Shown here piece after piece: positions 21,841-32,965 of a DNA stretch of 64,000 nucleotides. The stretch's first letter is position 1. Every line of letters starts with the position of its first letter. The notes beneath the pieces were generated by a model, which saw nothing but the letters and a program-made list of their open reading frames with translations, was not told the DNA's origin and did no database searches. This stretch comes from Orientallactaga sibirica (lineage: Eukaryota; Chordata; Mammalia; Rodentia; Dipodidae). Position numbers and translations under genes: made by a program. The stretch covers positions 13,684,501-13,748,500 of the forward strand of contig JAEOAD010000018.1 of the NCBI GenBank assembly GCA_036365145.1, written 5' to 3'.

Positions 21841-22044
21841 CTTTTTAAAATTATATTTATTTAATAGCAAAGAGAGATAGAAGAGAGAGAGAATGGGCGT
21901 GCCAGGGCATCTAGCCACTACAAATAGACTCCAGACACATGTGCCACTTTGGGCATCTGGTTTCATGTGGGTACTGGGGAATTGAACTTTGGTTGTTATG
22001 CTTTACAGGCAAGTGCCTTAACCACTGAGCAATTTCTCCAGTCC
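21841..22044 (-). mobile_element. tRNA-derived SINE inserted in R1 repeat
   Basis: Reverse-strand copy with T/A-rich tail, a GAGAGAGAGAATGGGCGTGCC tract, and a head (minus) GGACTGGAGAAATTGCTCAG at the right end. Confidence 0.92.
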
Positions 22045-22049
22045 CCATA

Positions 22050-22050
<1 letters not shown>

Positions 22051-22092
<42 letters not shown>
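22051..22092. repeat. Poly(T) run of about 42
   Basis: Uninterrupted T run between the SINE head and the resumed LTR-like 3' end. It is probably the A-tail of a minus-oriented insertion that left little else, or microsatellite expansion of the LTR's own T-rich stretch. Confidence 0.9.
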
Positions 22093-22093
<1 letters not shown>

Positions 22094-22128
22094 AGTGTTT
22101 TATTCCACTAATAAGAAGGTAACTGCAA

Positions 22129-22960
22129 TGGAAAGGGCCCTAGAAAATGGCGGACATATGATGAAAGTTCTCAATGTCATCTGCATTTCACAGGAGAGGA
22201 AAACTGAGGTTAGCACTATTAAGTACCTGAATTTCAAAAGAGGCAAATTGGAATTTGATTAAGCACTTGACTCGTCACATTTTTGTAACTAGTAAGTGCA
22301 CAACTGGCCATGTAAACTGAAGTTGCTTCACTCTCAGTTTCTGCTGTCATGAATAGAGCTACTAAAATTGTTTTATTGGCAACTAATGAGTCAAACACAT
22401 CGAAAAAAGGCCAGAAAGTACACAGCACAAAATAACTCAACATGATATTGTGTGTGCATGCATGTGAACAAGCATTTGGAACTTTGTCAAGGCTGCTTTT
22501 AATAAATGGTCCATGGATGAAGCCTGAGGATATCCTCATCACTCAAGAATTTCTTTCTAGTGGCATTTTCTGGATAGGAGCTGACCTGTGATGTGAGTTA
22601 TGCCTTCTATCTAAGGAGACTGCTTGGATATAATTTGCTGTCTTGCTTCTAAGCAACCCTGAATGAGGAGAGGTCAGGAAACTCCCGGAGCAGGTTCATG
22701 GTGAGTCTGCTACTGGCCTAAAGGAAACTGTGCTCTTTCCTTGTGAGGGGAAGCAAAGGCAGCCAGGCTGAGGGTACAAAGCTGATGGGTAGCAACTCCC
22801 CTGAGCTTCAGGTCAACACAATCAAGGTCACACTTCAAGGGCAATATTGCTCAGATTTCTTCTGCTGACTAAAACCATCTTTAGCTAATAGGGCATAGAG
22901 GACTGAGCCAGAATAGTAAGGACTGAACCTGGAATCTTTGGACTACAGTGTCCATAGGAT
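22129..22960. other. Intergenic stretch, no gene seen
   Basis: No recognisable repeat or gene. The reverse-strand 102-codon open stretch at 22234-22542 shows no domain signature. Confidence 0.45.
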
Positions 22961-23095
22961 ATAATAATTTCTGTGTTTTGTTTCTGTTAAATGGGGATAG
23001 CACTGGCTTTGACTGCCTTCTGAGGATTTCTCTGAGGATAGGGTTCAGTTATAATCATGGACATGATCTATGGCACTGCATAGTTAAACACATGT
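22960..23095 (+). repeat. MIR-like SINE fragment
   Basis: TTTCTGTTAAATGGGGATAGC followed by TTCTGAGGATTTCTCTGAGGAT matches the conserved MIR core and 3' part (family pattern: gtaaaatggggataat...gttgtgaggatt). Confidence 0.55.
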
Positions 23096-23828
23096 AAATC
23101 CATGTTTTTGCTGACATCATTGTGATTTAGTTGCATTAACTGCTGACAGAAATTTTCAGAACCTAAAAGGTAAAAGAAAACACCAGTTAAACATGTTATT
23201 TTTACTAGTAGGAAGAAATGTGTCCACACCTGGCCCAAATACCTGTTTCTCCTGACTCCTTTCAGTGTGAAGCACAGGCCCATGGTCGATGTGCACATTC
23301 CTCTATGAATTAATTACAAAGTATGGGAAAAATAGGAACTAAATTAATTATTTTGGCTATTAATTTAACACTTTAAGAACCTACTGAAAGTGATGGGTTC
23401 TGGGGATATAATAGTGGAATGAGATGCAAACTTGACCTTGCACCCACATTGCTCATGAGTATGGGAAATAGACACCTGAGTAGCTATCACACAGTAAGCA
23501 GTAGGTGTAATAATAGAATGAACTCCAAAGCAATCTAGCGCTATGGACGAGGGGTACTTATAGTCTGAGAGGTGTACCTAAGGATCAGGGACAGTTTCCT
23601 GCTTCAGTGTGTTTTGAATTTTGAATAGTGAGCAGGAGAAAGAATTATCTGCCAAGAAGAGAAACATAAAGAAATAAGAAACAGTGTAGTGTACAGTGAC
23701 ATCATAAACAGCTTGGTGTTCCTGGGGTGTAACCATAGGTGCATGTGCATGCATGTGTGTGTGTGTGTTCTGGGCTGGGTAGAAGGATGAGGGGAACTTG
23801 TTAAGGAAATTTTATTAAGAAAGAGATA

Positions 23829-24047
23829 GGGCTAGAGAGATGGCTCACAGGTTGAGGTGCTTTACTGAAAAGCTTAAGGACCAGGGTTCAGTTCCTCAGT
23901 ACCCACATAAAGCCAGATGTACAAGGTGGTGCTTATATCTGGAGTTTGTTTGCAGGGACTAGAAGCCGTGGTGCTCCTGTTTTCTCTCTCTCTCTCTTTG
24001 TCTGCCTCTTTCTCTCTTTCATAAATAATAAGTAAATTAAAAACAAA
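23829..24047 (+). mobile_element. tRNA-derived SINE
   Basis: Plus-strand copy: GGCTAGAGAGATGGCTCACAGG head, B-box region GGGTTCAGTTCC (degenerate), AAGCCAGATGTACAAGGTGG body, CT-rich tract and ATAAATAATAAGTAAATTAA tail. Confidence 0.93.
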
Positions 24048-25480
24048 GAAAGGAGACATTGATGGTGGCTGAGGATGGGATGCAGTTGCTGGCAGCTGGA
24101 TTAGGAGAAATGCTATTGTATTATCTTCTCTGAGACATAATGAGCATCCATGGTAGTTGGGATTGAGTGTAAAAGGGCTGGCAAAGGAAGGATCAATAGA
24201 TCTACTAGGTAGAAAGAGAGAGGCCCAGGAAGAGAGAAGGGTTACAATTGAATTCTTGGTTTGTAGTTTGGGTAACGGGATTGATATTTTTGCCACTAGC
24301 TGAAACAGAGAATGCTGGAAGCTATTCCAGTGGAGGCAGGGACAGTCAGTTCAATACTCTCTTTACTGAGTGTGAGGTCAGATGTGTGTCCCCAGGTGAG
24401 ATGGCAGCAGGCATGGGAGAGCCAGATGGTACCCAGTCCTTAGGAGGCTGGAGGCTGAACTCTACTCACTGACAGACCTTCCTTGATGTGCACGGGTGGG
24501 ATGGACATAGCCAAGAGACTCTTCATTGTCTGAAGCCAACACTGTCCTTGCTCTCTGTGACAGCTGTAATCAAGATAGTTTCCTCCCAAACCCTCCATCC
24601 ATGCATAATTCCAGGTAGCGTTCCTCAGCACCTCCTGAGTGTCATGTGAAAATCCAAATCTGAGATTCTGCATCTTGTTGCAGGGACGGAACCCTTCACA
24701 GGAGGGATGGACTTGGGGGTCCTGCGTTACATGTTTCTACTCTGCCTTTAATTAGGTAGGTAGGTTTCCTTCTTAGGCCTCTCTGTTCTTAACAAGCACG
24801 AGCTTGGAGTCATTGCCATCCAAATTTCTTTCAAGTTTTGAAGTTCTAAGAACCATCTAGTAACTGTGCTTCTGTTTCATGATGCTAATTTTTAACTGTG
24901 GAATTAGTATAATATGAAGCTATAGTCTAGTTTCTCTTAAGCAAAAAGCAAAGGTTCAAAATCTTCTAAATGACGGAGTTCTTGGAAACCAGTCATAAAT
25001 CTGCATGCAACACTCATTTGCTACCTGGATTTCCATTAACCCAGGGCTCTATTAACCAGCCCTGCACACACAGTGTAATCTCTGAGTGGGGCTCTAAGTT
25101 ATGCCCTCAGCATGTTGATGATTGATATTCAGTATGGTTGCCTTGAAGCAATATGGGAATCCAAAGTCATTAAAAGCAGAGGAAATTATGTCCAGCCCAG
25201 TTTCAAAGGTGAACTGTATTGCTTTCACATGATTTGGAAGTCATTAATCTGTGTGGGGTATATATCAGGACTCCCTGACCTCTTTGTGAAAAGAATTTTT
25301 TAATTTCCGTGAGACAGATACTCTGATTAGCCAGAACTTCCCTTTCCCCTGAATATATTAGATAAGAAGGCTCCATATTTACCTGCAGAATCCAGGGTCA
25401 TATCCAGCTTAATTTTATGCTCATTGGATGTCAAGCATAGGGAAGATGAATCCAATATTTGAGAAATAAGTAGGAAGTGC
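24048..25480. other. Intergenic stretch, no gene seen
   Basis: Nothing recognisable on either strand. Open stretches (24248-24472 plus, 24440-24673 minus) lack supporting features. Confidence 0.45.
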
Positions 25481-25640
25481 TTTGGATTAAAAGTCAGGAG
25501 ACTAGTTAAGGTTAAAGTTAAGGTTTTTGTCCTTAATGGACTATGTGACCTTGAAAAATAACTTGATGATCAGGGCTTCAGTTTCACCATGTTTCAAATA
25601 AGAGGGTCATGGCAGATGGTCTTCACAGATCTCATAGTTC
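25480..25640 (+). repeat. MIR-like SINE fragment
   Basis: Contains CTATGTGACCTTGAAAAATAAC and GGGCTTCAGTTTCACCATG, matching the MIR core (tgtgaccttgggcaagtcactt...ctcagtttcctcatctg). Confidence 0.65.
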
Positions 25641-26332
25641 TAAATGGACATAAGTATTTGTCTTCCAAGGACTTCACTATACAGCTTTGACTACATGCTC
25701 TCCTCTAGTCAATCTAATTGTTAGCTCCATTTTATAACTAGGAAAGTTTGGAGAGAATAGAGTGGTATTAATGTCAGGGCCAGAGTTTTAAATCCAGGAT
25801 TTGATTTTTAGGGCTGCTGTTCTTCCCTGTCTGTGTTATCCTGCCACTCTTAGGAGCACAGCACAGGCTGTTTATGTGGTGGCAGACTGAGGATTCAAGT
25901 AAGAGAGGCTCTGCCTGTCATTGTCTCAAGAGTGTGATGTATATGTCAGTATCTTTTTGGTTTAAGAAATGCACTGGACTGCTTCTTCGTGGCTTTTGAT
26001 TGTTGCTTTCAATCTTTCTTGGATCAGATCATGTCTCTTGGCAATTGTGATACTGTAATATGAGGATCAGATCTGTCTGCCTGTCTCAATGGCTGGCAAT
26101 TTATCTCTGGGTATTTTTAGGTTCCTCAGATAAAGGTAATATGAATATAATGAAAGGATGAATTTCTTTCTGACATTTTGTGCCAGTTGTATAAAAGAAT
26201 GAAAACCTCTTTTAAAATATTATTTTAAAACATGTTATGTAGATAGAACTCTGTATTTCAAGACCATTAAAAAAATTCGTGGCCAAATGATTTTTAGAGC
26301 TATTATTAACAGAGTGAAAATTCTCAGAACTT

Positions 26333-26496
26333 TTTTAATTTTTTTATTTTTTGGCTTTTTGAGGTAGGGTCTCACTCTAGCTCTGGCTGACCTGGAATTC
26401 ACTCTGAGGTCTCAGGGTGGCCTCAAACTCATGGTGATCCTACTACCTCTGCCTCCCAAGCACTGGGATTAAAGGCGTGCACCACCACGCCCGGCT
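26333..26496 (-). mobile_element. B1 SINE
   Basis: Reverse-strand B1 with T-rich tail, TTTGAGGTAGGGTCTCACTC, and a well-preserved head AGGCGTGCACCACCACGCCC. Among the least diverged copies here. Confidence 0.95.
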
Positions 26497-26819
26497 TAGA
26501 ATTTTTAATACAAGTAAAGTTTATTGTGAATTTAAAGGAGAAAGCAAATGCTTCCCCACACCCCACCACGGTTAGAGCATTTCCCTGCATGTTGTCTCCC
26601 TGTCCCAACACCAGGATGCTGCTCAGCTGGTTTTCTACTGAACTGATTTTATAAACAGTGTTCTAAAGTACTCTGTGCCAAAAGGCAGAGTAGTTGCCAT
26701 TTATTAGACACCTATTGTGTGCTAATTTACTATTATGAATGATATTTTAATTTTTTTGAACTCTATGAGTTGACTTTTTTGTGATGCTCAAATTTAATCG
26801 TTGTAGTGAAAGAAAAACA

Positions 26820-26998
26820 GTGAGGATCTTGGTTCAATTCTCCAGGTCCCACGTAAGCCAGATGCACAAGGGAACACATAAGTCTGGAATTCGTTTGCAA
26901 TGGCTAGAGGCCCTGGAGCACCGATTCTCACTCTCCCTTTCTCTCTTTCCCTCTCTCTGTCTCTAATACATAAATAAATAAAAATAAAATCTTTTTAA
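26820..26998 (+). mobile_element. tRNA-derived SINE, 5'-truncated
   Basis: Lacks the GGCTGGAGAGATGGC head and A box. Begins in the B-box area (TTGGTTCAATTCTCCAGGTCC), then CACGTAAGCCAGATGCACAAGG, a CT-rich tract and an AATAAATAAAAATAAAATC tail. Confidence 0.9.
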
Positions 26999-27182
26999 AA
27001 ATGGAATTAAATGACATTAAAATAAAACAGAAATAAGAGATAATCCAAGATTTAATTGCTGAAAAACTCAGTGTGACTGTGGTTAAGGAGAGCAATCAAA
27101 CATTAATAAAGAGAAAGTAGTTACAGTCAAAGATGGAAGAGTGATGGAAACAAGCAGATGTGAATATCACATGTAATCTCTC

Positions 27183-27360
27183 ATGGAGAGAGAGAGGGAG
27201 AAAGAGAGATAGAGAATGGGTATGATAGGGCCTCCATCCACTGCAAACAAACTCCAGATGCATGTGCCACCTTGTGCATCTGCCTTATATGGGTCCTGGG
27301 TAATTGAACCAAGGTTGTTTGCAGTCCAATGCCTTAACTACTAAGCCATCGTTCCAGCCC
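27183..27360 (-). mobile_element. tRNA-derived SINE (left member of a pair)
   Basis: Reverse-strand copy: GA tract, CTCCATCCACTGCAAACAAAC, head (minus) GGGCTGGAACGATGGCTTAG at 27340-27360. Its tail is reduced to the GA tract. Confidence 0.92.
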
Positions 27361-27369
27361 TTGACTTTG

Positions 27370-27597
27370 TTTTTTTTTTTTAATTATTTTATTTATTTAT
27401 TTATTTATTTGAAAGAGAGAGGGGAAAAGGCAGATAGAAAGAGAGAATGGGCATGCCAGGGCCTCCAGCCACTGCAAACAAACTGCAGACGCATGTGTCC
27501 CCTTGTGTATTTGGCTTATGTGGGTCCTGGGGAATTGAACCAGGGTCCTTAGGCTTTGTAGGCAAATTCCTTAACCCCTAATCCATTTCCCCAGCCC
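27370..27597 (-). mobile_element. tRNA-derived SINE (right member of a pair)
   Basis: Reverse-strand copy: T tract and (TTTA)n, GA tract, GGCCTCCAGCCACTGCAAAC, head (minus) GGGGCTGGGGAAATGGATTAG. The flanks TTGACTTTGTTTTT (27361) and TTGGCTTTGTTTTT (27599) look like a 14-bp target duplication with one change. This copy therefore landed right beside the head of the preceding SINE. Confidence 0.93.
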
Positions 27598-28444
27598 CTT
27601 GGCTTTGTTTTTAATACCATCAGTCATCCTGTTCCAACTTCCTTTGCCAATCTCATTGCTTTACCTTTGATGCCCCACTTTTTTACTCACCTGCTTTGCC
27701 AATCAATGAAAACTGTTAATTCTATTTCCAAAATACAACTCATGTCTGTTCTACAAATACTTCCTTGTCTAGATAATCATTATCATTTTATAAAACTATT
27801 ATTATAACTTGGGCTTGTTATGTTTGGCTGTTTCTTACTTATTAAACATGCTACAGTTGGGACATATTTTGGTGCAGAGAATCGGAGAGTACAAGAAGGA
27901 AGTAAAAAATGAAGGGTTCTCTTGCTTTAGAAGAAGAAAATGTCAATTACTGGGCAGTTTTCAACATAGTTAGTAGCTTGAAAGAAAGTGTACGCTGTGA
28001 TGTCTCTGGAGAAAGTCTATCTAGGGAGTGGATCAGAGTGACTCCTGGTGCTACCTCATCGTTTACCTCTGGTATTCTCATGTTTTAAAAGTCTTAAGCT
28101 CTACCAGTTAGCTTGAACTTTCCATCCTGTGAAGTCAGTAAAAAATCAAATGAAAGACAACTTAAAGCAGCACACAGCAGAGGATACCCTGGAGGTCATG
28201 AGGAGACAAGAGGTCTGAATTTTGGTCCTGGGGTAGAATATTTTGTATCTTTTCATTTGGGCCTTTTTGTTTTATGTTTTTAGAATCAAAAGTGTCTCCT
28301 AAATTGGTGATTCTACATCCCAAAGCATGTTCCTATGATTTTCCTCATCAAACGTGTGGTTTGCTTGAGGAGGGAGACAAGGACAGAAAAGGGTCTTTGA
28401 TATTCTCCTTCTTCTGAAGGTACCATTCAGACCCCAGTTAGGAT

Positions 28445-28530
28445 GACATCTTGCTATGTGACCTAGGCTATCCTTGAACTTAGTCTCCCTACCTCCTGAA
28501 TGCTAGGGTTATAGGTGTGAGTTGCCAGGA
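28445..28530 (-). mobile_element. Old B1-like fragment
   Basis: CTTGCTATGTGACCTAGGCTATCCTTGAAC...CCTCCTGAATGCTAGGGTTATAGGTGTGAG matches part of the reverse B1/7SL consensus with many changes. Confidence 0.6.
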
Positions 28531-28639
28531 AGAAATATAGGAGGAAGTCTGCTGTTCAGTGCTCAATAATTTCTTGGACTGAGTTCTGTTGACGATAGTG
28601 CAGTATGGTCTTTCCATACTTAAAATGACTTTTGTTTCA

Positions 28640-28963
28640 GTCACCTTCTCATTTCTGGGACAAAACACCTGCCCTCTTATAAGAGGAAAAGATTATTTCA
28701 CATTATAATTTCTTCATGGCAGGGAAACCAAGGCAGAACAGAGGCTGGGCATCACTTTTATCACATCAGCTGGGAGTTAGCAGCAAGAGTAAGAAAGCTC
28801 TGAACACCCAGTGGGCTGGCGTAATAGACCTCAAGGCCTGTCCCCAAATGACACACCTCCTCTAGCAAGGCTCCTCCTCCCAAATTTCCACCAGCTGGAG
28901 ACCAAGTATTCAAAACACATGAGGTTGGGGGGTTCATTTTATACTTAAACCACCATGACTGTA
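28640..28963 (-). mobile_element. MaLR-like LTR repeat R1
   Basis: Plus-strand landmarks: TTCTGGGACAAAACACCTG at the left, TTTCCACCAGCTGGAGACCAAG (28888-28909) and TACTTAAACCACCATG at the right. Sense strand is minus, as in most copies in the window. Confidence 0.65.
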
Positions 28964-29420
28964 AATGTTCTGTTTTGATGTTTGATAACTTGAAATTGTT
29001 TAGCTAACATGCATACACTTTACTCAAGAGTATATGCAGGCAACAGTGAGCAGCAAGGATCAGTGGGAATCCCATATAAAATCATATATACTTGCCTCTG
29101 TGAAATGTCACTGAATTCGGTAAAGTAAATAATAAATTTAATATTTGATTTAAACCCTTTTAATGTACTTAATAATAATAAATATCAAGACATACAAGGA
29201 TGAATTTATATTTTCATTAAAAATATAAAAGATATATTTTTAAACTGTAAATGTTTTTCATGTATTACTTTGACAAAAATAAAACTTAATTGGAAAATAA
29301 ACGAGATATAGACTGGGAAAAATGTAGATGATTCAAAAATAATGTGGCTGCATAACTTACTAAGTTAAATTGTGTCTTTCCCACATCCTATAGTCACTAG
29401 GTTTAATCAATTAATTAATT

Positions 29421-29870
29421 TTTGCCATGGCAAAGTGGTTTTATTAGAGAAAGCCAGGATTACATAGGACTTAAGAGTTAGCATTGGGGTCTTTCTTGCC
29501 AAAGGTAGGCACAACATTGACAAAAGTGCTACTTGTCTCAGCCTGTTTACTCTTCTGTTTCTTCTTCTCCTTCTGTTTGGCCATTTTATGCATTTGACCT
29601 CTGACTTCTCCAGCTCAGTCAAGACTCTACCCCATGGACTCTACCTCCCAGAAAGTAGCCAACTACTTCCAGAATGAATAGGGCCTCACTCAACATTGCC
29701 TCACATGGTCTTGTCCTTCAATGGCAGGCTTGCCAGGAGCACGAGTTGATTTTTCTGGGGCAATGCCGTCCAGTGAGGCCACATGAGCCTCAAATACCAT
29801 CTCCTGAACAGTCACTTCTAGGGTCTGTAGCTGCTGGGCACAGACAGAGAGCTGCATGTTGGTGATTCAT
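29421..29870 (-). pseudogene. FAU: FAU processed pseudogene (ubiquitin-like/RPS30 fusion)
   Basis: Reverse-strand intronless copy of FAU, whose product is a ubiquitin-like domain fused to ribosomal protein S30 (40S subunit). The start codon is at 29857, the stop complement at 29471-29473, and an AATAAA complement at 29439-29445. Translation begins MQLSVCAQQLQTLEVTVQE and has AHVASLDGIAPE in the same frame. An in-frame deletion, then a frame shift and an early stop follow. The lysine-rich middle (VAKQ-EKKKK region) lies in another frame. The last residues read [16 protein letters not shown], the RPS30 C-terminus, with part of the basic stretch (RRMQYNRR) missing. No poly(A) or target duplication is obvious. 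A dead retrocopy; the functional gene is elsewhere. Confidence 0.93.
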
Positions 29871-31750
29871 CCAGGTACCCAGCTGTGGCTGCTATGAAGA
29901 TGGCACTGAGAAAGAGGAAGAAGCTGGAGTGGTAATGGGGTAGGCATTGCATGTCCTTAACACCTGCTGTGTTTTATGTTACTCAGATTTATGTTTTTAT
30001 ATCCTTAAAGGGTTCACACTTCTAAAAGTTTTGAGGAACAAATTTTGAAATAGTTTGACAATTAAGGGGCATGGTAGAGTGACCACTTATGATAGAAAAT
30101 TCCAATTTATGTTTAATGAGGAAATTTTTCTTGCAATTTAGATTTTAGTACTGGTTGAGATAGAGACTACTGGAAGGTACACTGAGGGCTTGAGGGATAC
30201 AAGAAAGCTGTGAAATACACCAGAGCCAGGTTCACCCCTCACCATTACCAAGGAACTACATGGAAGTCAGGCCAGAGAGAAGATGCCTTCCAGGTGATGA
30301 TATCTGGTTAGGACTAGCTCTCAAGCCTAAGGCTTAGCTCACTATTATTAGAATAACCTAGATCTTGAAATTCTTCCTGGGCCTGTCCAACTTATCACTG
30401 GGGAGTGCTTTCTCTGAGAGATAAGATCTTGGTGACCTCTTCTTGGTGAGAGGTGAGATGTTTGGACTCTATTAAGGAACCAGACATCTGAAGGTGTGAC
30501 TTTGCACATGGACAAAGGAGGCTGTATATAATTTAGCTGAACCTCATTTCCCCACCAAGCCAGGAAAGTGGTGGAAAATACCAAATAGGTAGTTAATCAA
30601 GTTCTTGAAGGGTGAATGTTATCAAGTGGTCCTGAGAGACATAAAGCAAATCTGATCTGTGCTTCTAATGGGTATGTTGACTGTGTCTTGTGCCTGCAGC
30701 CTGCATGTACCCAGGTTGAATAAAGTAACTGCAGAGCCACTGTAGAGTCAGATGAGAGTATGCTACCCAGATCTGACACTTGGGTAATTCACTTATTTCT
30801 AGAGTTCATCTCCTTTACTAAACATGGATAACAGTTTGCAAAATTGTGGAATGTACAAAAGTGATGTCATAGAGTAGTAGAGAGTAGAATTATGATAGCT
30901 AGAGCCTAAGGCAGATGGGGAGAGAGGAGCTAGGGAGTTGGTGGTGGAAAGGTACAAGTTTCAGATAGACAAGATGGATAAGTCTTAACATCTATTACAC
31001 CTCAGGGTGATGAGACAACAAGAAGTACTTTTTGAAAGGCATTGTACCCAGAAGAGCTTTGAATCACTTTTGAATGGCTGTGTGGATATAATTAATCTGT
31101 TGCTTTCAATGGCAAGACTTTTCTTGCCTCCTTCCTCTCACTGCTTGCATCCTTCTAGTACCATAACTTAATAATATTACACTTGTTCCAATATGCGTGA
31201 CAACAGAAACTCTCTGGTTTGCTGATGTAGATACAGTTTATAGGAGATAAGTCCTTTCTTGGGATGGCTGAGTCTTACCTAAGTAAGTTCACATCTCTTC
31301 ATAGGCTTCTTGTCTTCTGCTGTTATATTTGAACATGAAGCCATCTCCTGGATGGTGAATTGTTTAGCTGTCATCACTATAGTTCATTCATTTTTATGAA
31401 ATTCTCATGAAAGACTTCTAATGCAACTCTCAGTTCAAATTGTGGCAAAATTAGGCCTAATGCCTTTTTAGAGAACCCCACTAGTTTGGCTATATTTTAA
31501 GTGACAGAGGCTTCAGGACTGTGTCTGCATCCCTTGATGCTGATCATCCTTGGAGGAAGTAACCACACCCACTATAAATAATACGAGGAATAAATAATGG
31601 ACAAAGCATTAAGGGACACCTTAACAATGCACCATGTTTCACTGTTTAATAGCTTATAAGCATTTTGTTTAAAGCAATGCATCTCCATAGGAAAACATAA
31701 AGGATTTGTTCTATAAAAATTCTCATGTATCATTAAAAATTCTCATTGTT
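29871..31750. other. Intergenic stretch, no gene seen
   Basis: Nothing recognisable. Short open stretches at 30348-30584 and 30597-30779 (minus) have no supporting features. Confidence 0.45.
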
Positions 31751-31975
31751 GGGGCTAGAGAGATGGCTTAGTGGTTAAGGCACCAGCCTGTGAAGCCTAA
31801 GGATCCAGGTTCAATTCCCCAGTGCCCATGTAAGCCAGATGCACAATGTGGTGCATACATCTGGAGTTCATTTGCAGTGGCTGCAGGCCCTGACATGCCC
31901 ATTCTCTCTATCTGACTCTCTCTGTCTTTCCCTCTTTCTCTCTCTCATATAAATAAATGAAATGATTTTTAAAAA
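31751..31975 (+). mobile_element. tRNA-derived SINE (first of a tandem pair)
   Basis: Plus-strand copy: GGGGCTAGAGAGATGGCTTAGTGG with A box TGGCTTAGTGG, B-box region GGTTCAATTCC, AAGCCAGATGCACAATGTGG body, CT-rich tract and ATATAAATAAATGAAATG tail. Confidence 0.95.
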
Positions 31976-31988
31976 ATCTTCATTGTTG

Positions 31989-32217
31989 TGCTGGAGAGAT
32001 GGCTGAGCAGTTAAGGCACTTGCCTGTGAAGCCTAATAACTCATGTTTGAATCTCCAGGTCCTACATAAGCCAGACACACAGTGATGTTAAGCCTGCAAT
32101 GTTTCACATGTGCATGAGGGGCTGCATGCATCTGTAGTTTGTTTGTAGTGGCTGAAGGCCCTGGTGTGCCCATTCTCTCTCTCTCAAACTAAATTAAAAA
32201 ATAAAAAAAAATTAAAA
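31989..32217 (+). mobile_element. tRNA-derived SINE (second of a tandem pair), lengthened body
   Basis: Starts 14 bp after the previous copy: GTGCTGGAGAGATGGCTGAG head. The body has an extra segment (GATGTTAAGCCTGCAATG...GCATGAGGGG) aligned with the long-form insert of the 2755 and 38403 copies, though the CTCF-like core is eroded. Tail AAATTAAAAAATAAAAAAAA. Confidence 0.93.
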
Positions 32218-32847
32218 ACCTTCATTGTTTACTTAATTTGCAGGCAAAAATTTTGCAAATATAAAATAATTTGAATCTTCTTGTAGGATCTCTACCAATA
32301 TATTTATTTTTACTTTTTTATTTTGTCTTTGTACACAGTGTTTCTAACATTTTTACTCCTGTATATCTTTTCAGGGTTTATATCCTTTATTGTCCTATGT
32401 TGTTTTATGTAATAATTTGTTTTAACTTACCCTGTGATAGGCCATGGGTACTGATACCATTCATCTGGATATAAAAATGTGAGCTTCTCTTATTCTTTGG
32501 TGATCTCTCTATTCCCAATATGTTTACAAAAATCTTTTTTTCCCCATTGGATGAGCGTCTGAATCCCTTTTGTAGATTAACATTTACTATGTGGCCTTGT
32601 GTCTATAGTGGATACTGAGCACAGAGCTAAAGACATAGCCTATCAGCCAGCAAGGAGAGCACTGGGTAGGAGATTCTGTTATGGAGAAAGAAACCAGACG
32701 GCCAATCTTGCCTCTGTTTAGGGAAGAAAGATATATTGCCCAAGCTCCCTGCTTGAGACTACATTATGTTTCTAAAATATTTGAAATCTATGGCATAAAT
32801 ATAAGCACTTTTTGTATAACATGCATTGGTTTGTACCTTCATCTTAC

Positions 32848-32965
32848 TTCCCTAGATAGGCTATAAGCTCCTTGTGGGGAAAAAATGTTATTTGTGTTCT
32901 CTGTAACACACTCAAGAACACTCAACATCTAATGTGTTGATTTATTGATTTCTGTAAATAAGATA
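32848..32965 (+). repeat. Possible L2 fragment
   Basis: CTAGATAGGCTATAAGCTCC...TTTGTGTTCTCTGTAACACAC resembles the L2 3' end (ctagactgtaagctccttgaggg...). Weak match. Confidence 0.35.

Larger units (their letters stand above)
21590..22128 (+). mobile_element. MaLR-like LTR repeat R1, sense on plus strand, split by a SINE
   Basis: Plus-sense copy: GTGGTGATCTAAATGTGATTTAG at the left, then GCTGAAATAAACCCTTTCCTCCCTTAAGC with AATAAA at about 21815. A SINE with a 42-T run follows, and then the 3' end TGAGTGTTTTATTCCACTAATAAGAAGGTAAC (22093-22124). This copy shows that the ten reverse copies elsewhere are the same family, with the polyadenylation-like signal in their antisense strand. Confidence 0.65.
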
